NCBI GenBank assembly: GCA_030832085.1
Contig: JAURJU010000035.1
Location: 1-34,132 of the forward strand
Reading direction: 5' to 3'
From: Chitinophagales bacterium
GTDB lineage: Bacteria > Bacteroidota > Bacteroidia > Chitinophagales > Chitinophagaceae
DNA length: 34,132 bases
Shown: positions 30,075-34,132 of the stretch, one piece after another
How the letters are laid out: each line of letters opens with the position of its first letter
Numbering within the stretch: the stretch's first letter is position 1
The notes under the pieces: generated by a model
The model's database searches: none
Told to the model about the DNA's origin: nothing
What the model saw: only the letters and a program-made list of their open reading frames with translations
Translations under genes and position numbers: made by a program

Positions 30075-30533
30075 TCATTCCTCAAGATGTCCCTCATGAA
30101 CCTTTCTTTCGAATCGCTCAAACAACCAGGATATTGCCACCACCAATACTGTTATCGCGATGGGTGTCAAATAGAGGTTGCTGCCAATGAGAATGCTGAT
30201 TCCACTGTTGGCCCATATGAAGGCTGCGGTGGTTACTCCAGTCACTTTCTGTTCTGATTTAACGATGGCTCCTGCACCCAGAAACCCAATTCCAGTGGCT
30301 ATTTGGCCGATAATTCTTGTAGGGTCTACCGATGGAAATATTTCTGCCAGGTGAAATCCAATGGACGCATAAATTGTGCATCCCACACTGATCAGGATAT
30401 TGGTTCGTATGCCTGCAGGCCGATGCCTGATTTCTCTTCCATATCCAACAACAAATCCACAAAATGTAGCCGTCAATACCTGTGGTAAAAGTTTTTCAAA
30501 CAAAAAGGCATATTCGTTGCCCAGTATTGGCAT
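30075..30533 (-). CDS. MgtC/SapB family membrane protein
   Basis: A 152-residue protein with four or five helices carrying the MgtC N-domain signatures: FVVGYGREIRHRPAGIRTNILISVG, GIGFLGAGAIVKS and GVTTAAFIWANSGIS. The soluble C-terminal domain of pathogen MgtC is missing, giving the short SapB-like form that is common in environmental bacteria. MgtC proteins are linked to growth at low magnesium and to control of the F-type ATPase; the biochemical activity of the short form is not settled. It has its own divergent intergenic region shared with the RRM gene (30534-30637). Confidence 0.9.
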   Translation of the reverse strand: MPILGNEYAFLFEKLLPQVLTATFCGFVVGYGREIRHRPAGIRTNILISVGCTIYASIGFHLAEIFPSVDPTRIIGQIATGIGFLGAGAIVKSEQKVTGVTTAAFIWANSGISILIGSNLYLTPIAITVLVVAISWLFERFERKVHEGHLEE

Positions 30534-30615
30534 GATGGTGGATTGAAAGGGTCAAAGTTTGTTGCGATTTGAAGTTAGTAAAATAGTTGCTTCTATTGGA
30601 ATACCGAATTCTCTT

Positions 30616-30623
30616 TACCTTCG
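30616..30623 (+). promoter_or_regulatory. -7 promoter element (TACCTTCG) of the RRM gene
   Basis: TACCTTCG differs from TAnnTTTG at one base; a TTG at 30596-30598 lies 17 nt upstream. The element and its flank (TTTACCTTCGTAAAAA) closely match the helicase promoter (TTTACCTTTGTAAAAA at 397-412). Confidence 0.5.
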
Positions 30624-30637
30624 TAAAAATCTTTTGT

Positions 30638-30970
30638 ATGAATATTTTTGTTGCTGGACTTCCTTATGATCTCGACGATGCCGAATTGATGGAGATTTTT
30701 GAAAAGTTCGGAGAGGTCAAGTCTGCCAAGGTTGCAATGGACAGGGAAACTGGAAAGAGCCGTGGGTTTGCTTTTGTGGATATGCCAGTCAAGGAAGAGG
30801 CAATGGACGCCATTGAAAACCTCAATGATATTTCCCTTGGGAAAAAACCGCTTGTTGTAAAGGCTGCTGAAGAAAGGCCTTCAGGCGGATCAAGTCGCAG
30901 GCCGAGCGGTGGTTATGATAGGGGTGGATCGGGTGGAGCCGGTTATGACCGTGGCCCCAAAAGGTACTAG
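30638..30970 (+). CDS. RRM-domain RNA-binding protein with glycine-rich tail
   Basis: A 110-residue cytoplasmic protein. Residues 1-78 form a single RNA recognition motif with RNP2 (IFVAGL, 3-8) and RNP1 (KSRGFAFV, 40-47). The tail (about 82-110) is rich in Gly, Arg, Ser and Tyr, with SGGYDRGGSGG-type repeats, as in cyanobacterial Rbp and Bacteroidota RRM proteins. These bind RNA post-transcriptionally and often respond to cold, and may stand in for Hfq-like functions; in this genome the role is inferred only. The ATG at 30638 follows the -7 box by 14 nt; an earlier in-frame start at 30587 would lie upstream of it. Confidence 0.92.
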   Translation: MNIFVAGLPYDLDDAELMEIFEKFGEVKSAKVAMDRETGKSRGFAFVDMPVKEEAMDAIENLNDISLGKKPLVVKAAEERPSGGSSRRPSGGYDRGGSGGAGYDRGPKRY

Positions 30971-31011
30971 TCAACTTTTTCATGGTCTGCAAGTTTGAAT
31001 TATATTGCAGC

Positions 31012-33384
31012 ATGAATACTTTTCAAAAATCATTGGCAATGGCTTGTTTGGCTGTTGCCTCTTTTTTTTCTGCCCATGCCCAAGCGGTACAGATCATTCC
31101 CTATCCTGAAAAGGTGGAGAAAGGAACTGGTGTTTTCGTGGTAAGACCTCAAACCGTTTTGGTGATCCCAGACAATTCTCCAGAGTTGCTTTCGGCACTG
31201 TCACCGCTGAATGAAAAGTTTTCCAAAGCGGCCGGTTTTCAGATGAAGTCTTCAAGCCTGGCACCCAAGAGCAATTGCATATCTTTTGCATTGGATAAAA
31301 CACTTTCGAAGCCTGGAGCCTATTCAATAAATGTGCTTTCAGACAAGGTTTTCGTCAAAGCCAATGATCCTTCAGGTTTTTTTTATGCGGTGCAATCCTT
31401 GTTGCAGCTTCTTCCACCTGCTATTGAAAGCAATGCTTTTGTACCCCGCCAAGTGTGGGCAATGCCGGTTGTTTCTATCCAGGATGCTCCTGCATTCGAA
31501 TACAGGGGCCTGATGATTGATGTCGCCAGGCATTTTCAGCCTGTCTCTTTTCTCAAGAAATTGGTGGACCTGATGGCCATGCAAAAAATGAGTCGGCTGC
31601 ACCTGCACCTGGTGGATGACCAGGGTTGGAGAATCGAAATCAAAAAATATCCAAAATTGACTGAGGTGGGCGGAAAGCGGAATGGGACCCTGGTGGACAA
31701 ATATCCCGGAAAAGGAAATGACAACATGCCTTATGGCGGCTTTTATACCCAGGCAGAAATCAGGGAATTGGTGTCGTACGCATCAAATAAATTCATCACC
31801 ATCATACCCGAAATAGAACTGCCCGGTCACAGCAGTGCAGCCATTGCTGCATATCCTGCATTGAGTTGTTTTCCGGATGAAGCCACTGTGGTAAGCGACA
31901 ACATGGTCGCTGTAAAAACAAAGGCGCAGGTAAAAACAGGCGGTACGAAAGTTGTACAGGAAACATGGGGTGTGTTTACAGATGTTCTCAGCCCAACTGA
32001 ATACACTTTTCAATTCATGAATGATGTGTTGGATGAGGTGATGCAGCTGTTTCCCTCGAAATATATTCACATTGGTGGAGACGAATGTCCAAAAGATGCA
32101 TGGAAACGTTCTGCATTCTGTCAAGACATGATCAAGAAATATAACCTGAAAGATGAACATGGATTACAGAGCTATTTTATTCAGCGCATTGAAAAGCACA
32201 TCAACAGCAAGGGTCGAAGCATCATTGGTTGGGATGAGATTCTAGAGGGAGGTTTGGCTCCCAATGCAGCAGTGATGAGTTGGCGTGGAACCCAGGGTGG
32301 TATTGAATCTGCCAAGCAGGGACATGATGTGGTCATGACACCCGATAGTCATTGTTATCTTAACTTTTATCAATCCGAAGACCAGACAGATTCTATCGCA
32401 TGGGGTGGTTTTCTACCGTTGAAAAGGGTATACGGATACGAGCCAGTTCCTGCTGAATTGAATGCCGAACAAGCGAAATACATCAAAGGGGTTCAAGGAA
32501 ATCTTTGGACAGAATACATCAAGTCATCAGCCCTGGCAGAATACATGCTGTTTCCAAGGGCTGTAGCCCTGGCAGAAATTGGATGGACAAGGAACAAGCC
32601 CGGATTTGATCATTTTACGGCACGACTGATACCTTTTTTGAAGCGTTTCGAAAAACATGGCGTCAACTACTCCAAACACTTGTATGATATCGGTTTGAAC
32701 AGCAAGTATGATACCATAAACAATACAATCAAAGTCAGCGTTGAGGGTGTTCCGGACAAAAAAAACCTTTATTATACCATAGCAGCCCCCAACAAAGCGG
32801 TTGTCAAAAAGCAATACGATCAACCCATCACAATTGCGACTGCGGCAAAGCTTGAAATTGCAGCCCTTGTTGCAAATGAAGTAGTTGACAAGCGAACTGC
32901 ATTTTTCAACATCAACAAAGCCACAGGCAGAAAATTCAACCTTACATACGACCCGGCCCCACAATATGGAAAGGGTGGTCCTTCAGCATTGGTCAATGGA
33001 ATTATGGGCAGCGTAACCAGGTTCAATGACGATGAGTGGTTGGGTTGGAATGGAAAGGATTTTGAAGGCATACTGGACCTTGGAAGAAAAGAACTTGTCA
33101 GCACAGTAAACCTGCGTTTTTACAAAGCTCCCTCGAGCTGGATTTATATGCCAGCATCCATAAAGATCTTGGCATCTGCAGATGGTGTTCAATTTGAGGA
33201 GATTGCTTCCAAAATCAATCCGGATGATGGACGAATGGGTGTTCAGTTCCATTCCTTTTCCTTCAGCCCAATGAAACTTCAATACATAAAAATAATTGCT
33301 GTCAACAACGGCATCATCAAGCCCGGTTTTCCCGGCCAGGGATATCCAGCCTGGTTGTTTGCAGATGAGGTGGTTGTTGAATAG
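31012..33384 (+). CDS. Secreted beta-N-acetylhexosaminidase (GH20)
   Basis: A 790-residue exported glycosidase that removes terminal N-acetylhexosamine residues from chitin oligosaccharides, peptidoglycan fragments or glycans. It has a signal peptide (1-24, SFFSAHAQ) and a GH20 N-terminal alpha/beta domain (about 27-150). The catalytic barrel carries RGLMIDVARHF, LHLVDDQGWRIEIK and the D357-E358 pair in HIGGDECPKDAW, where E358 is the acid/base in substrate-assisted catalysis. The C-terminal part (about 640-790) is a beta-sandwich resembling an F5/8 type C (discoidin) module. No type IX sorting domain is obvious at the end. The tRNA-Ala promoter begins within its last codons. Confidence 0.94.
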   Translation: MNTFQKSLAMACLAVASFFSAHAQAVQIIPYPEKVEKGTGVFVVRPQTVLVIPDNSPELLSALSPLNEKFSKAAGFQMKSSSLAPKSNCISFALDKTLSKPGAYSINVLSDKVFVKANDPSGFFYAVQSLLQLLPPAIESNAFVPRQVWAMPVVSIQDAPAFEYRGLMIDVARHFQPVSFLKKLVDLMAMQKMSRLHLHLVDDQGWRIEIKKYPKLTEVGGKRNGTLVDKYPGKGNDNMPYGGFYTQAEIRELVSYASNKFITIIPEIELPGHSSAAIAAYPALSCFPDEATVVSDNMVAVKTKAQVKTGGTKVVQETWGVFTDVLSPTEYTFQFMNDVLDEVMQLFPSKYIHIGGDECPKDAWKRSAFCQDMIKKYNLKDEHGLQSYFIQRIEKHINSKGRSIIGWDEILEGGLAPNAAVMSWRGTQGGIESAKQGHDVVMTPDSHCYLNFYQSEDQTDSIAWGGFLPLKRVYGYEPVPAELNAEQAKYIKGVQGNLWTEYIKSSALAEYMLFPRAVALAEIGWTRNKPGFDHFTARLIPFLKRFEKHGVNYSKHLYDIGLNSKYDTINNTIKVSVEGVPDKKNLYYTIAAPNKAVVKKQYDQPITIATAAKLEIAALVANEVVDKRTAFFNINKATGRKFNLTYDPAPQYGKGGPSALVNGIMGSVTRFNDDEWLGWNGKDFEGILDLGRKELVSTVNLRFYKAPSSWIYMPASIKILASADGVQFEEIASKINPDDGRMGVQFHSFSFSPMKLQYIKIIAVNNGIIKPGFPGQGYPAWLFADEVVVE

Positions 33385-33402
33385 GCTTTTTGTTTATATT
33401 TG
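33374..33402 (+). promoter_or_regulatory. Promoter of tRNA-Ala
   Basis: The -7 element TATATTTG (33395-33402) is an exact match; TTG at 33374-33376 lies 18 nt upstream, inside the last codons of the GH20 gene. The tRNA starts 9 nt after the -7 element, so the 5' leader must be very short. Confidence 0.75.
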
Positions 33403-33410
33403 CACTCCTC

Positions 33411-33486
<76 letters not shown>

Positions 33487-33809
33487 TTGTTCTTACTAGA
33501 GGTTTCTAAGTTTGCATGAAAATTCATTTTGTTATACTTTTTCATCCCTTTAATGAAAAAATGTTAATCAAATATTGAAAAAACCTCATTTCTGATCGAC
33601 TTTCACAACCAGCGGTACAAGAGAAACATCCTTTAATTCCTAAACTTAGAAAACCAATCCATTTCATTCATTTCTTTACAAGATAAATGTCTATTTGTCT
33701 TCAAACATTAGAAATTCTTGTAAAAATCTAGACAGTCGAACATTTAACGTTGTTATTTGTTCAATACGTTTCAACCAGGTCAGGGTAAGAGTAACCAAAC
33801 TTATATTTT
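33487..33809 (+). other. 323-nt AT-rich intergenic region before the SusC-like gene
   Basis: No gene is evident. A TTG-N17-TAAGTTTG promoter-like element lies at 33487-33514, directly after the tRNA, and a second, weaker TCTATTTG lies at 33690-33697. An AT-only 8-bp inverted repeat at 33538-33560 lacks a following T tract. If the first element is used, the receptor mRNA would have a leader of nearly 300 nt, long for this genome. Confidence 0.5.
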
Positions 33810-34132
33810 ATGAAAAGACTCCTATTTTTTATTTTAATCATTGTTGCCTCAATCAATTCTTTTGCACAAAACAAAAAGATTTCAGGAAAAGTGGTAGATC
33901 AGAAAGGTGGGTTGCCCCTTTTAGGTGTATCGGTAATGGTAAAGGGAACAAAAATTGGAACGGCCACTGCATCAGATGGCTCATTCCAATTGACAATACC
34001 ACCATCTTCAAAATCAATTGTTCTATCCTTTCTAAATTATGAAGATCTTGAGCTTAACATCGGAGAGAAAAAGTACTTTGACGCAAAGTTGACGTCTACC
34101 GAGGCTTCTCTTCAAGAGGTTGTGGTAGTTGG
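33810..34132 (+). CDS. SusC/RagA-type TonB-dependent receptor, N-terminal fragment
   Basis: The first 107 codons of a gene that runs off the window. A signal peptide (MKRLLFFILIIVASINSFAQ, 1-20) is followed by a carboxypeptidase D-like regulatory domain (KISGKVVDQKGGLPLLGVSVMVKGTKIGTATASDGSF-type sequence, about 23-85). The stretch LTSTEASLQEVVVVG marks the entry to the plug domain and TonB box region. SusC proteins import oligosaccharides or peptides with a SusD lipoprotein partner. The ligand cannot be told from this part; a GH20 enzyme and a tRNA lie just upstream, but whether they form a utilisation locus is unknown. Confidence 0.9.
   Translation, partial: MKRLLFFILIIVASINSFAQNKKISGKVVDQKGGLPLLGVSVMVKGTKIGTATASDGSFQLTIPPSSKSIVLSFLNYEDLELNIGEKKYFDAKLTSTEASLQEVVVV

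Noticed and set aside
33538-33560. TTTTTCAT / ATGAAAAA inverted repeat as a tRNA terminator
   Set aside because: The stem is almost all A-T pairs and no T tract follows the right arm; it is 50 nt beyond the mature tRNA.
33695-34042. 115-codon open frame on the plus strand
   Set aside because: It overlaps the SusC-like gene in another frame; only the SusC frame has a signal peptide and a known domain.

Overview
The window is chromosomal DNA of a Bacteroidota bacterium, most likely an aquatic member of the Chitinophagaceae or a close relative. The clues are promoters of the TTTG / TAnnTTTG type, very short 5' leaders with no clear Shine-Dalgarno sites, a SusC-type TonB receptor, a PorW/SprE-like type IX secretion protein, a secreted GH20 hexosaminidase and a proteorhodopsin paired with blh. 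The genus is an inference from gene content. I see no mobile element, CRISPR array, integrase or prophage gene.

Layout. 107-343: a tiny repeat-rich lipoprotein and its terminator. 421-2112: a DEAD-box RNA helicase. 2121-10036: an aromatic amino acid operon (pheA, aminotransferase, tyrA, DAHP synthase-chorismate mutase, aroB, aroA, aroC, DUF952), preceded by a complete but easily missed attenuator: a promoter, a 24-residue leader peptide in which 8 of 9 consecutive residues are Tyr or Phe, and a terminator. 10038-12027: cell-wall and envelope genes (VanX-like dipeptidase, RlpA-like protein, small outer-membrane protein). 12030-17438 (minus): PorW/SprE-like protein and PBP1A. 17554-19195: a shortened M23-family membrane anchor, AtpZ-like and AtpI-like genes with no ATP synthase genes after them, and a SprT-like protein. 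19190-21470 (minus): proteorhodopsin, a strong terminator, blh and a GNAT acetyltransferase. 21642-26503 (minus): thrA-thrB-thrC behind a threonine-rich leader peptide. 26605-29178: ppc, divergent from thrABC. 29175-30533 (minus): YhhQ and MgtC-like membrane proteins. 30638-33384: an RRM protein and a GH20 hexosaminidase. 33411-33486: tRNA-Ala(GGC). 33810 to the end: start of a SusC-like receptor.

How the genes work together. PEP carboxylase makes oxaloacetate, the precursor of aspartate, which feeds the divergent thrABC operon. The aromatic operon holds the first, second and last two steps of the chorismate pathway plus the Phe and Tyr branches, all placed behind a Tyr/Phe-sensing leader. 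Rhodopsin and Blh form a light-driven proton pump with its own retinal supply.

Most interesting observations: the Tyr/Phe attenuator; the Thr leader, which has no visible intrinsic terminator; an aspartokinase domain in ThrA whose catalytic motifs are eroded; a rhodopsin with a glycine at the carotenoid-antenna fenestration position; and a terminator between rhodopsin and blh that should set their ratio.
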